DNA of 64,000 bases from Gelidibacter algens (GTDB lineage Bacteria; Bacteroidota; Bacteroidia; Flavobacteriales; Flavobacteriaceae), in the NCBI RefSeq assembly GCF_001678675.1, contig NZ_LZRN01000022.1:1-64000 (forward strand), in the 5' to 3' direction. Below, piece after piece: positions 44,091 to 52,098 of this stretch. Position 1 is the first letter of the stretch. Each line of letters begins with the position of its first letter. Made by a program: the position numbers and the translations under genes. A model generated the notes under the pieces. The model worked only from the letters and a program-made list of their open reading frames with translations, was not told the origin of the DNA and searched no databases.

Positions 44091-45036
44091 ATTTCACCCA
44101 TTCCTCCGTTCTATAGTTCTCATCATCACCTTCTAAAATCTGCAGGTAACTTCTATAGCGGGAAAATGAAATTTCATCTCTATCCAATGCCTCTTTTACA
44201 GCGCAATTGGGTTCCTCAACATGAAGACAATTATTAAATTTACAGTCTTGTTTTAGGGCGAAAAACTCCGGGAAATAATCCCCAATTTCTTCCTTGTCCA
44301 TATCGACGACTCCAAAACCTTTAATTCCTGGCGTGTCTATAATTTTGGCACCGAAGCTCAAATCAAACATTTCCGCAAAGGTTGTGGTATGTTGACCTTG
44401 CATGTGCTGCATGGAGATGGCTTTAGTTTTTAGGTCTAAAGTTGGCTCAATGGCATTGACCAACGTCGATTTGCCAACACCCGAATGGCCTGCAAACATG
44501 CTGGTTTTATCTTTCATCAATTTCTTTAAATGATCAAGATTCTGGCCTTTCATGGCTGACACTTCCATACATTCATAGCCTATCTTTCTATACACGGATG
44601 CCAAATATTTCACCTCCATCACATTCTCATCATCATAGGTATCCATTTTATTGAATACCAAAACAGTTTTAATTCCGTAGGCTTGGGTAGTGACCAAAAA
44701 GCGGTCTATAAAACTGGTGAGTGTTGGTGGGTTGTTGATGGTGATAAGAAGAAAAACCTGATCAATATTAGATGCAATAATATGGGTTTGTTTAGAGAGG
44801 TTAACCGATTTGCGCACGATATAGTTCTCACGATCGTGAATGGTATGAATAATACCCGTAGTGACATTGTCTAAAGTTTCCACATCAAAATCTACAACAT
44901 CTCCCACGGCAATTGGGTTGGTACTTTTAATGCCCTGAAGTCTAAATTTTCCTTTTATACGGCAATCATACACCACACCTAACGCTGTTTTAACGGTGTA
45001 CCAACTTCCTGTAGATTTATAAACAATTCCTGTCAT
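44089..45036 (-). CDS. rsgA: ribosome small-subunit-dependent GTPase A (RsgA)
   Basis: Circularly permuted GTPase aiding late 30S maturation. 315 residues: N-terminal OB fold, then G4 VFNKMDTY near residue 129, G1 AGHSGVGKSTLVNAI near 183, G3 IDTPGIKGFG near 238, and the zinc-knuckle CKFNNCLHVEEPNCAV near 263. Complete. The stop codon is inside a 14-unit heptamer array. Confidence 0.96.
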   Translation of the reverse strand: MTGIVYKSTGSWYTVKTALGVVYDCRIKGKFRLQGIKSTNPIAVGDVVDFDVETLDNVTTGIIHTIHDRENYIVRKSVNLSKQTHIIASNIDQVFLLITINNPPTLTSFIDRFLVTTQAYGIKTVLVFNKMDTYDDENVMEVKYLASVYRKIGYECMEVSAMKGQNLDHLKKLMKDKTSMFAGHSGVGKSTLVNAIEPTLDLKTKAISMQHMQGQHTTTFAEMFDLSFGAKIIDTPGIKGFGVVDMDKEEIGDYFPEFFALKQDCKFNNCLHVEEPNCAVKEALDRDEISFSRYRSYLQILEGDDENYRTEEWVK

Positions 45037-45119
45037 TGATTGAATTTAATTAACAAAATAACGATTTTTAAGTCGAGAATATGTATAACTTAGATGTAAA
45101 ATTTTCAAAAATTAACAAC

Positions 45120-45572
45120 ATGAAAAAATTAGGTTTATTATTAATAGTGGCATTAATAACCTTTATGGATGCCAATGCACAGGTAGAGTATAAAGTTATT
45201 ACAAGTGTTGAATCTATTGTATCGAGTGGTTTGGGCCGTTCTCGGATTGTTTCAGCTTTAGAGGATAGGAATTATAAGGATTTTACAACCAATCGATCTG
45301 AAGAAGATGATGAACGTAATAAATCAGACAGAGGCGAGATTCGTGTTAAGAATTTTGAGGAAACAAAATTGCTCAACTTTTACAATATTGGAGGTATCCG
45401 TTTTCAAAACATTGCTGCAAACGATGCTGTTGTAAGTTCAAAAATAAACACGATGTCTGAAGAAGGTTGGGAATTAGCCTTTGTGACTAGTGCCGTGGAA
45501 AGTGATAGCGGAAAAGATGACGGGCAAGGCATTTTTATAACACGCTATGTTTTTAAACGTAATAAGCAGTAA
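45120..45572 (+). CDS. small secreted protein of unknown function
   Basis: 150 residues from the ATG at 45120 (MKKLGLLLIVALITFMDANA signal peptide). An upstream ATG at 45081 in frame is less likely because it would place 13 residues before the signal. The mature part is charged (EEDDERNKSDRGEIRV) and ends with EEGWELAFVTSAVESDSG and ITRYVFKR, a pattern seen in small Bacteroidota proteins that resemble DUF4177-type beta folds. No function is proposed. It is convergent with the DAHP synthase gene across an inverted repeat. Confidence 0.7.
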   Translation: MKKLGLLLIVALITFMDANAQVEYKVITSVESIVSSGLGRSRIVSALEDRNYKDFTTNRSEEDDERNKSDRGEIRVKNFEETKLLNFYNIGGIRFQNIAANDAVVSSKINTMSEEGWELAFVTSAVESDSGKDDGQGIFITRYVFKRNKQ

Positions 45573-45585
45573 AAAATATGTCTGT

Positions 45586-45640
45586 TCGAGCCAAGTCGAG
45601 AACCTTCTAAAATTAAAGAAAGCAGCTCGACTTGGCTCGA
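45586..45640. terminator. inverted repeat between convergent genes
   Basis: Perfect 15-bp arms TCGAGCCAAGTCGAG / CTCGACTTGGCTCGA with a 25-base loop. It could terminate transcription from both sides, though T runs are weak. The sequence may also be a dispersed repeat. Confidence 0.6.
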
Positions 45641-45669
45641 TGTGACATAAATCTTATTTAAGACTCATA

Positions 45670-46752
45670 TTATCCGTTGATAACCTTTTCCTGGTGGTTA
45701 ATAGATTCTTGATGAATAGCTTTAAACATTTTAAGGATGAACTCTTCACTCAGTCCATTTTGTTCACCTTCCAGGACCATATTGCCCAAAATTTCATTCC
45801 AACGTTTGCTTTGTAAAACGGCGACGTTTTTCTGCTTTTTCAAGCCTCCAATGCTATCGGCAATTTTCATGCGTTTCCCCATCATTTCAATTAGTTGATT
45901 GTCAACAACATCAATTTGTGCTCTCAAATTATTCAAATTGGTATTGTATTCTGCTTCCGGGTCTGACTCTTTTCTGATTTTTAAATCGATCATCATTTGA
46001 ATCAGCGTCTTTGGAGTAACTTGCTGTGCGGCATCACTCCAAGCGGCATCAGGATTGCTGTGCGTCTCAATCATAAGTCCGTCAAAATTCAGGTCTAACG
46101 CTGTTTGCGAGACATCAAAAATCATATCGCGCTTTCCTGTAATGTGCGATGGGTCATTGATTAATGGCAAATCAGGAAATTTGGTTTGCAACTCGATTGC
46201 CAATTGCCATTCTGGATTGTTTCTGTATTTTGATTTATCATAGGTTGAAAACCCTCTGTGGATCACCCCCAAATTTTTGATATCTGCGGTAGCTAAACGC
46301 TCCACAGCACCCAGCCAAAGCGCCAAATCTGGATTTACCGGGTTTTTAACCAATACAATTTTGTCGGTGCCTTTTAGAGCATCTGCAATTTCCTGAACAA
46401 TAAAAGGGCTTACGGTAGAGCGGGCACCAATCCAAAGTAAATCAATATCATGCTCCAACGCCAATTCAACATGCGCTCTATTGGCCACCTCTGTAGCTGT
46501 TTTGAGACCCGTTTCTTCTTTAACTTTTTGTAGCCATTTTAAACCCAATGCGCCAACGCCTTCAAACATTCCAGGTCGGGTACGTGGTTTCCAAATTCCA
46601 GCTCTATAATAACTGACATCCGTATCTTTCAATTGGTGGGCAATGCCTAATACTTGTTCTTCTGTTTCTGCACTACAAGGGCCTGCAATGACCAAGGGAT
46701 GATCCAATTTTAAATCATCTAACCATGTTCTTAATTCTTTCGTGTTTTCCAT
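45670..46752 (-). CDS. bifunctional DAHP synthase / chorismate mutase
   Basis: 360 residues. Residues of about 1-265 are a KDO8P/AroG-like DAHP synthase, first step of the shikimate pathway (VIAGPCSAETEEQVLG near residue 21, KPRTRPGMFEGVG near 55, NDPSHITGKRDMIFD near 199). Residues of about 270-360 are an AroQ-type chorismate mutase (NLRAQIDVVDNQLIEMMGKR). The fusion couples pathway entry and the committing step to Phe and Tyr. It is the distal gene of the operon that begins with the pheA leader. Confidence 0.93.
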   Translation of the reverse strand: MENTKELRTWLDDLKLDHPLVIAGPCSAETEEQVLGIAHQLKDTDVSYYRAGIWKPRTRPGMFEGVGALGLKWLQKVKEETGLKTATEVANRAHVELALEHDIDLLWIGARSTVSPFIVQEIADALKGTDKIVLVKNPVNPDLALWLGAVERLATADIKNLGVIHRGFSTYDKSKYRNNPEWQLAIELQTKFPDLPLINDPSHITGKRDMIFDVSQTALDLNFDGLMIETHSNPDAAWSDAAQQVTPKTLIQMMIDLKIRKESDPEAEYNTNLNNLRAQIDVVDNQLIEMMGKRMKIADSIGGLKKQKNVAVLQSKRWNEILGNMVLEGEQNGLSEEFILKMFKAIHQESINHQEKVING

Positions 46753-46823
46753 TGTATTCTTGATTATAATTTTTTATTTTTTATTAAGAAAAAAGATCAT
46801 AGAAGACATACTTCACAAATAAA

Positions 46824-46886
46824 TTTGCTCTTTGCTCTTTGCTCTTTGCTCTTTGCTCTTTGCTCTTTCTTCTTTGTTCTTTGTTC
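46824..46886. repeat. nine-unit heptamer array (TTTGCTC type)
   Basis: Six perfect TTTGCTC units, then TTTCTTC, TTTGTTC, TTTGTTC. It sits between the DAHP synthase start and the tyrA stop. Confidence 0.9.
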
Positions 46887-46908
46887 TCTTTTCTGTTTCC
46901 AAGATTTA

Positions 46909-46924
46909 CCCCGATACTTAGGGG
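46909..46924. repeat. CCCC-GATACTTA-GGGG mini-hairpin
   Basis: Short stem of the C/G-rich mini-hairpin group, shortly after the heptamer array in the same intergenic space. Confidence 0.4.
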
Positions 46925-46995
46925 CTAAATCCAAACTTTAAGATTGTATTCCACCACTACTGGAATTTGGTGCTTTACATTTTTGGTGTTTAAAG

Positions 46996-47847
46996 TTATT
47001 GTATGCCGTTTAAAATTTCTTTTATATGATTGGTGTTTTTCATTTCTGAATAAATAGCATCAAAATCATCGTCATGCATTAACGCTCTAAACTTTGTGAG
47101 GTTGTTGATGTATTCATCCAATGTTTCAAGCACATTGGCTTTATTCTGTTTAAAAATTGGTGTCCACATTTCTGGGGAACTTTTTGCCAAACGAACCGTT
47201 GAAGCAAATCCACTACCTGCCATATCAAAAATATCGCGTTCGTTTCGTTCTTTGTCAATCACTGTTTTTCCCAACATAAAAGCACTGATGTGCGACAAAT
47301 GTGAGACATACGCAATATGCTTATCGTGCGCATCAGGATTCATATAGCGGATGCGCATGCCCATATCAGTAAACAATTTAAGTGCTTTTTCCTGGAGCTT
47401 AAAGGCTGTTTTTTCAACTTCACAAATGATGTTGGTCTTATCTTGATACAATCCTAAAATGGCGGCTTTTGGTCCTGAGAATTCGGTTCCCGCAATTGGA
47501 TGAGCTGCTAAAAAGTTACGGCGTTTAGGATGTTGATCTATGGCTTTGCAAATCTCCGCTTTGGTAGATCCGACATCAAAAACTAGGGCATCGTCTGAAA
47601 TCAAATCCAATACTTTTACAATTTCATTGACTGCTGCATCTACCGGAATGGACAAAACTACCAAATCAGCGTTCTTTAAGTCCTCATAGGTAGCTTTAGC
47701 ATCAATAACATTTAACTGAATGGCTTCCTCCAAATGTGCGTCATTATGATCAATTCCGAACACTTTTGATTTATGGTGGTGTTTTTTAAGATCAAGAGCC
47801 AAACTACCGCCTATCAATCCAACCCCTATGATGTATATATTTTTCAT
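46996..47847 (-). CDS. tyrA: prephenate dehydrogenase TyrA
   Basis: Tyrosine branch: NAD-dependent oxidative decarboxylation of prephenate. From MKNIYIIGVGLIGGSLAL (Rossmann GxGxxG), with FDVGSTKAEICKAI, LAAHPIAGTEFSGP and HIAYVSHLSHISAFML further on. The open frame can extend to a TTG at 47865, but the ATG at 47847 places the nucleotide motif at the usual distance. A CTTCCC-AAA-GGGAAG hairpin lies about 24 bases upstream. Middle gene of the aromatic operon. Confidence 0.93.
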   Translation of the reverse strand: MKNIYIIGVGLIGGSLALDLKKHHHKSKVFGIDHNDAHLEEAIQLNVIDAKATYEDLKNADLVVLSIPVDAAVNEIVKVLDLISDDALVFDVGSTKAEICKAIDQHPKRRNFLAAHPIAGTEFSGPKAAILGLYQDKTNIICEVEKTAFKLQEKALKLFTDMGMRIRYMNPDAHDKHIAYVSHLSHISAFMLGKTVIDKERNERDIFDMAGSGFASTVRLAKSSPEMWTPIFKQNKANVLETLDEYINNLTKFRALMHDDDFDAIYSEMKNTNHIKEILNGIQ

Positions 47848-47870
47848 TCCCATTTGTCTTTTCAAGACCT

Positions 47871-47885
47871 CTTCCCAAAGGGAAG
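47871..47885. repeat. CTTCCC-AAA-GGGAAG hairpin, tyrA leader
   Basis: Perfect 6-bp arms with an AAA loop, of the same type as 4550-4568, between the aminotransferase stop and the tyrA start. Confidence 0.55.
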
Positions 47886-47907
47886 AATTAGTTCTTTTTA
47901 TATAATA

Positions 47908-49053
47908 TTATTTCACTCTTGCAATCGCCTCTTCCAATTCATCAACCGTGGCGCACAGTGAAAACCTAATATAGCCTTCGCCATTACTTCCAAAAATAGT
48001 CCCAGGAGCGATAAAAATTGAATGCTCCTTCAAGATCATATCAATATACTTTTCAGCTTTCATGAAGGGCGGCAATTTTGCCCACACAAACAATCCGGTC
48101 GCAGATTTGTCATAAGAGCAGTTTAAGGCGGTCGCCAATTCCCATACTTTCTGACGGCGTTCTTCATAAACACTGTTCAGACTAATGAACCACATTTTTG
48201 AACATTTTAAGGCTTCAATAGCCCCTTTTTGAATGCCGTAAAACATGCCAGAATCCATATTGCTTTTCACTTTCAAAATGGCATCAATATATTCTGATTT
48301 GCCCAAGACCATGCCCACTCGCCAACCTGCCATATTAAAGGTTTTACTCAAAGAGTTAAGTTCCAAACAAACATCTTTGGCCCCTTTATATTTTAAGATG
48401 CTTCGCGGATACTCGTTCAACACAAAACTGTACGGATTATCATTGACCACCAAAATATGGTGACGTTTTGCAAAGGCAATAATATCTTCAAAAACCTTAT
48501 TGCTTGCCGTGGCTCCCGTTGGCATATGCGGATAGCTGATCCACATGAGTTTCACTTTTGACAAATCGCTTTTTTCCAAAACCATAAGGTCAGGACACCA
48601 ATCGTTTTCAGCTACCAAATCGTAAAAAACAGGTTTCGCTCCTACAAGTTTGGTTACTGATTCATAAGTGGGATAGCCAGGGTTCGGGATCAATACCTCA
48701 TCTCCTTCATTCAAGAATGCCATAGAGATGTGCATGATGCCTTCCTTACTGCCCATTAACGGCAAAACCTCAGTTAGCGGACTTAACGACACCCCAAAAT
48801 GCTCTTTATAAAAACCAACCATGGCTTCCCTCAGCTCGGGCAAGCCTTGATAGCTTTGATATTTATGGGCTACAGCATCTTTCATACTTTCATTGAGGGC
48901 TTCAATAACGCTTGCCGGTGGCTCTAAATCTGGACTTCCAATTCCCAAATTGATTATTGGCTTCCCCTGGGCTTTGAGCAAGTTAACTTCCCTCAATTTT
49001 TTCGAGAAGTAGTACTCTTCAACAGTATTTAATCGATTTGCAAAGGTGATCAT
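47908..49053 (-). CDS. class I/II PLP-dependent aminotransferase
   Basis: 381 residues. PLP-fold landmarks are LPLMGSKEGIMHISMAFL, LIPNPGYPTYESV near residue 130, the PLP-binding Lys in LNSLSKTFNMAGWRVGM near residue 235, and the substrate Arg region GYIRFSLC near 363. Placed between pheA and tyrA, it most likely transaminates phenylpyruvate and hydroxyphenylpyruvate (or prephenate) to Phe and Tyr. Its start overlaps the pheA stop by 4 bases. Confidence 0.9.
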   Translation of the reverse strand: MITFANRLNTVEEYYFSKKLREVNLLKAQGKPIINLGIGSPDLEPPASVIEALNESMKDAVAHKYQSYQGLPELREAMVGFYKEHFGVSLSPLTEVLPLMGSKEGIMHISMAFLNEGDEVLIPNPGYPTYESVTKLVGAKPVFYDLVAENDWCPDLMVLEKSDLSKVKLMWISYPHMPTGATASNKVFEDIIAFAKRHHILVVNDNPYSFVLNEYPRSILKYKGAKDVCLELNSLSKTFNMAGWRVGMVLGKSEYIDAILKVKSNMDSGMFYGIQKGAIEALKCSKMWFISLNSVYEERRQKVWELATALNCSYDKSATGLFVWAKLPPFMKAEKYIDMILKEHSIFIAPGTIFGSNGEGYIRFSLCATVDELEEAIARVK

Positions 49054-49877
49054 TGTCGTGCATTTTTATATTCGCCCAAAACCTTAAAGTCTTGTGCCAT
49101 AATGGTCATTATTGATTTTGCCTTTTGATAATCTTGATAGGCCTCAAAAGTAACATCTACAAAAAAGGCGTACTTCCAGGGCGTTTCTATTTTTGGTAGC
49201 GACTGAATTTTGGTAAGGTTCAATTTACAGTCGCTCATCACATTTAAGATAGACGCTAGACTGCCCCGTTTATGGTCCAGTTCAAATTTTAAGGAGGCTT
49301 TGTTGATCTTGACCTCATCAACTTCAGAGTTGGAAGTTTTTGCAATCACAAAGCGGGTTTCATTATGTTTGATGGTTTGGATGCTTTCTGCAATAATTTC
49401 CAGTTCAAACAATTCAGAAGCCAAACGGCTTGCAACAGCGGCGACATTTTTAAGCTTTTTTTGTTGGATGCGTTGTGCTACCTCAGCCGTATCTTTGTCT
49501 TCTACCAACTTAATGTGTGGATGTTTCTTGAAAAACTCCTTACACTGCAACAGCGCCATCGGGTGAGAATACACCTCGTGGATGTCTTCAATAGATTGTC
49601 CTTGAAGGCCCATTAAATGGTGCTGAATATCCAAGTAGTGTTCTCCAATAATGTGCAGGTGATTGTCGTCTATCAATGCGTAATTAGGAATGATGGACCC
49701 CGCAATTGAATTTTCGATCGCCATGATCACAGCGTCGGTTTTATTGCTCAGCACGCTCTGGACAGCACCGTCAAAGGTCATGCACTCATCGAGTGTTACA
49801 GCATCTTCAAAATATTGTAAGGCAACAATATGATGAAATGATCCTTTAATTCCTTGTATAGCAACCGATTTTATCAT
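49050..49877 (-). CDS. pheA: prephenate dehydratase PheA
   Basis: Phenylalanine branch: prephenate to phenylpyruvate. 275 residues: catalytic domain with IQGIKGSFHHIVA at the start and IMAIENSIAGSIIPNYALI near residue 50, TRFVIAK near 150, and a C-terminal ACT regulatory domain (FELDHKRGSLASILNVMSDC, KIETPWKYAFFVDVTFE) for feedback by Phe. First structural gene after the attenuator at 50034-50162. Confidence 0.94.
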   Translation of the reverse strand: MIKSVAIQGIKGSFHHIVALQYFEDAVTLDECMTFDGAVQSVLSNKTDAVIMAIENSIAGSIIPNYALIDDNHLHIIGEHYLDIQHHLMGLQGQSIEDIHEVYSHPMALLQCKEFFKKHPHIKLVEDKDTAEVAQRIQQKKLKNVAAVASRLASELFELEIIAESIQTIKHNETRFVIAKTSNSEVDEVKINKASLKFELDHKRGSLASILNVMSDCKLNLTKIQSLPKIETPWKYAFFVDVTFEAYQDYQKAKSIMTIMAQDFKVLGEYKNARQ

Positions 49878-50033
49878 TTTTTATTTTAAGTTTTCTGCTT
49901 AAAAAGCTTGATTCTAAATACTCCTATTTTTGCTAATAGCTTTTTCTTGATCCTGCCGAAAGGCGCGATTAGTTCAACTAGTTTATTTTATTGCGTTCTT
50001 CGATACTTATAAAACGAACGTTTCAATAACAAA

Positions 50034-50060
50034 AAAAGTCCCGATTTTCATCGAGACTTT
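50034..50060 (-). terminator. attenuator terminator upstream of pheA
   Basis: On the minus strand: 11-bp stem AAAGTCTCGAT / ATCGGGACTTT with a GAAA loop and one G-U pair, followed by seven T. It lies 25 bases after the leader peptide stop and about 155 bases before pheA. The leader sequence CGAGACTT (within the GAC GAG ACT TCG codons, 50095-50104) is complementary to the 5' arm AAGTCTCG, giving a competing antiterminator. Confidence 0.88.
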
Positions 50061-50084
50061 TATATTAAATTTATGGTTAATAAA

Positions 50085-50162
50085 TTACACATACGAAGTC
50101 TCGTCCCCTTTGCTAAAAAAGAAATAAAACCAGTTTTGATATGATGTAATTATTGTTTTCAT
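50085..50162 (-). CDS. Phe/Tyr-rich leader peptide of the aromatic amino acid operon
   Basis: 25 residues: begins MKTIITSYQN, then the control run WFYFFF, then SKGDETSYV and TAA. It contains four Phe, three Tyr and one Trp. When charged tRNA-Phe or tRNA-Tyr is short, a ribosome would stall in the control run and leave the downstream GAGACTT free to block the terminator. When supply is ample, the ribosome reaches the stop, covers that segment and the terminator forms. This is classical ribosome-mediated attenuation; leader, antiterminator and terminator are all visible in the sequence. Confidence 0.85.
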   Translation of the reverse strand: MKTIITSYQNWFYFFFSKGDETSYV

Positions 50163-50174
50163 TATTTGATGTCG

Positions 50175-50203
50175 CTAAAGTAATTAATAAATTGAATAAA
50201 CAA
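50175..50203 (-). promoter_or_regulatory. promoter of the pheA leader transcript
   Basis: TTG at 50201-50203, then 18 bases, then TACTTTAG at 50175-50182, one mismatch from the Bacteroidota TTG / TAnnTTTG promoter. The transcript would begin within about 10 bases of the leader ATG. Confidence 0.5.
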
Positions 50204-50267
50204 AACCTTTTTTAAACTCTTTTTGATATACAACGATTTCGCAAAGTATCCTATATCTAAAAATGCG

Positions 50268-50275
50268 TATTTTTG
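50268..50275 (+). promoter_or_regulatory. TATTTTTG, -7-like element of gldA
   Basis: Exact TAnnTTTG match 17 bases before the gldA ATG. A TTG -33 partner is not evident. Confidence 0.4.
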
Positions 50276-50292
50276 AACAAATTTAGCAATCT

Positions 50293-51186
50293 ATGTCTAT
50301 TGAAGTCAATCATCTTACCAAATTATACGGCAATCAAAAAGCGCTCAACAATATCTCCTTTAAAATTGACAAAGGTGAAATTGTGGGATTTTTAGGGCCA
50401 AACGGCGCTGGGAAATCGACGATGATGAAAATATTGACCACCTATATTGACGCCACTGAAGGGGAAGCCAAAGTAAATGACTTTGATGTTCAAAAAAATG
50501 CACGCGATGTTCAAAAACGCGTTGGATATTTGCCTGAACACAATCCGCTGTATTTGGACATGTACGTAAAGGAATATTTGACATTCAATGCCAATGTTTA
50601 CAAGATTGACAAGGACCGCATTAGCGACGTGATCACCCTAACAGGATTAACTTTGGAAGCTCACAAAAAAATTGGTCAACTCTCAAAAGGGTATCGTCAG
50701 CGTGTTGGATTGGCGAGTGCTTTATTGCACGACCCAGAAGTGTTGATTTTGGATGAGCCAACAACAGGATTGGATCCCAATCAGTTGGTTGAGATTAGAC
50801 AGTTGATCAAATCTCTTGGAAAAGAAAAGACGGTGTTCTTATCCACGCACATCATGCAAGAAGTGGAGGCTATTTGTGACCGTGTTATTATCATCAATAA
50901 CGGTGAAATTGTCGCCGATAAAAAGCTAACGGAATTAAAAGCAGACCAGCAACAAATTATTGAAGTGGAGTTTGACTATCGTGTTGAGAATGTTTTACTC
51001 AATCGTTTAAAGCATGTGCAAAGCGTTAAAAATACCCACGACTTTATATACGAATTAACCTTCTCAACCAAAGCAGACATGCGTGCCTCAGTATTTGATT
51101 TTGCACATGATAATGGCTTGAAGATTTTACAACTGAACCAAAAGAACAAAAACTTGGAAAGCTTATTCAGGGAGCTGACGTTATAG
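50293..51186 (+). CDS. gldA: gliding motility ABC transporter ATPase GldA
   Basis: 297 residues with a Walker A GPNGAGKSTMMKIL near residue 37, signature LSKGYRQRVGLA near 135, Walker B VLILDEPTTGLDPNQ near 152 and switch His in STHIMQEVE. GldA partners with GldF/GldG in flavobacterial gliding; these partners are not in the window. The C-terminal part resembles other GldA proteins (LKILQLNQKNKNLESLFREL). The stop codon is the first base of a heptamer array. Confidence 0.92.
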   Translation: MSIEVNHLTKLYGNQKALNNISFKIDKGEIVGFLGPNGAGKSTMMKILTTYIDATEGEAKVNDFDVQKNARDVQKRVGYLPEHNPLYLDMYVKEYLTFNANVYKIDKDRISDVITLTGLTLEAHKKIGQLSKGYRQRVGLASALLHDPEVLILDEPTTGLDPNQLVEIRQLIKSLGKEKTVFLSTHIMQEVEAICDRVIIINNGEIVADKKLTELKADQQQIIEVEFDYRVENVLLNRLKHVQSVKNTHDFIYELTFSTKADMRASVFDFAHDNGLKILQLNQKNKNLESLFRELTL

Positions 51187-51226
51187 TCAGCAGTCTTCAG
51201 TCAGCAGGCTTCAGGCTTCGGGCTTC
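51185..51226. repeat. heptamer array at the gldA stop codon
   Basis: Units AGTCAGC, AGTCTTC, AGTCAGC, AGGCTTC, AGGCTTC and GGGCTTC, starting inside the TAG stop codon. Confidence 0.8.
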
Positions 51227-51276
51227 CTATCTTCTTATAAGTCATAATAGGGCAAGCAGTTGGCAGTGTTAAATAA

Positions 51277-52026
51277 TCACTCAAAAATCAAATGTCCTGT
51301 ATAATACGCCTGCACATCAATAATTGGAGGTTTATTGACTACAATAACGTTACCAGTGCTTCTGATTTCTCCAGTTAAAGATGCCTGCGGATTGACGATC
51401 ATATCATTACTGCTGCGCTGAAAAATCCTGATATTTTGTGCAATGAGGTTCCGGCCTTCAAAGCGGGAATCTCCAGAATAAAAACCAATGACCAAATTTT
51501 CAACAGTTCCGCTCAAATACATATGAGATAAGTTGTTATTGATCACATTTAAGTTGGAACAATTGACTTCCATTCTGAAATCACCGTCAGTATGGTATTG
51601 ATCTGCTGCTTCAAAATCTTCAGAGACCAAAGTCAAAACAGGATAGTTTAAAACCCCATCACTCAACACAGGCAGCCCCGTGCTCGATCGGATCTCCGTA
51701 ATGTTAGGTGCGCTCACATAAATTTTAGTAATTCCATAATCTCTAGTGATATTACACCCATTGTTATTTCTTAAAACAAGCTGATCGTTTTCAACGTTGA
51801 TCTTAATATCATCTATCAAGTACTCCCCCGTTTCAACAACAATTTTTTGCTCGGGTCCTTCTTTGAGGATCAGCTGCACCCTTTCAAAAACAATGATTTT
51901 ACTGAAGGCAGGAACGGTAATTTCCTTCCGAATAATATCCCCAGAATTCTGAAAACAATCTGGCATCACCTTGGCATTACAGGAAAGTAATACGATTGCT
52001 CCAATGATGTATAGGTACTTTTTCAT
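51277..52026 (-). CDS. head-GIN domain (DUF2807) lipoprotein
   Basis: 249 residues with a lipobox (VLLSCNAK, Cys16). A beta-helical DUF2807 domain follows (FSKIIVFERVQLILKEGPEQ near residue 41, LNVINNNLSHMYLSGTVENL near residue 153). The C-terminal ITGEIRSTGNVIVVNKPPII is typical. The family is probably an adhesive or structural surface module. It is on the opposite strand to gldA. Confidence 0.85.
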   Translation of the reverse strand: MKKYLYIIGAIVLLSCNAKVMPDCFQNSGDIIRKEITVPAFSKIIVFERVQLILKEGPEQKIVVETGEYLIDDIKINVENDQLVLRNNNGCNITRDYGITKIYVSAPNITEIRSSTGLPVLSDGVLNYPVLTLVSEDFEAADQYHTDGDFRMEVNCSNLNVINNNLSHMYLSGTVENLVIGFYSGDSRFEGRNLIAQNIRIFQRSSNDMIVNPQASLTGEIRSTGNVIVVNKPPIIDVQAYYTGHLIFE

Positions 52027-52057
52027 GTTTAATTTTTCCGACTATTATTTATGCATC

Positions 52058-52098
52058 CAACTTCAGGCCTCCAACTTCCAACTTCAAGCTTCAATCTA
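52058..52098. repeat. heptamer array ending at a stop codon
   Basis: Units CAACTTC, AGGCCTC, CAACTTC, CAACTTC, AAGCTTC and a truncated AATCTA in register. It directly abuts the stop of the acyloxyacyl-hydrolase-like gene. Confidence 0.75.
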
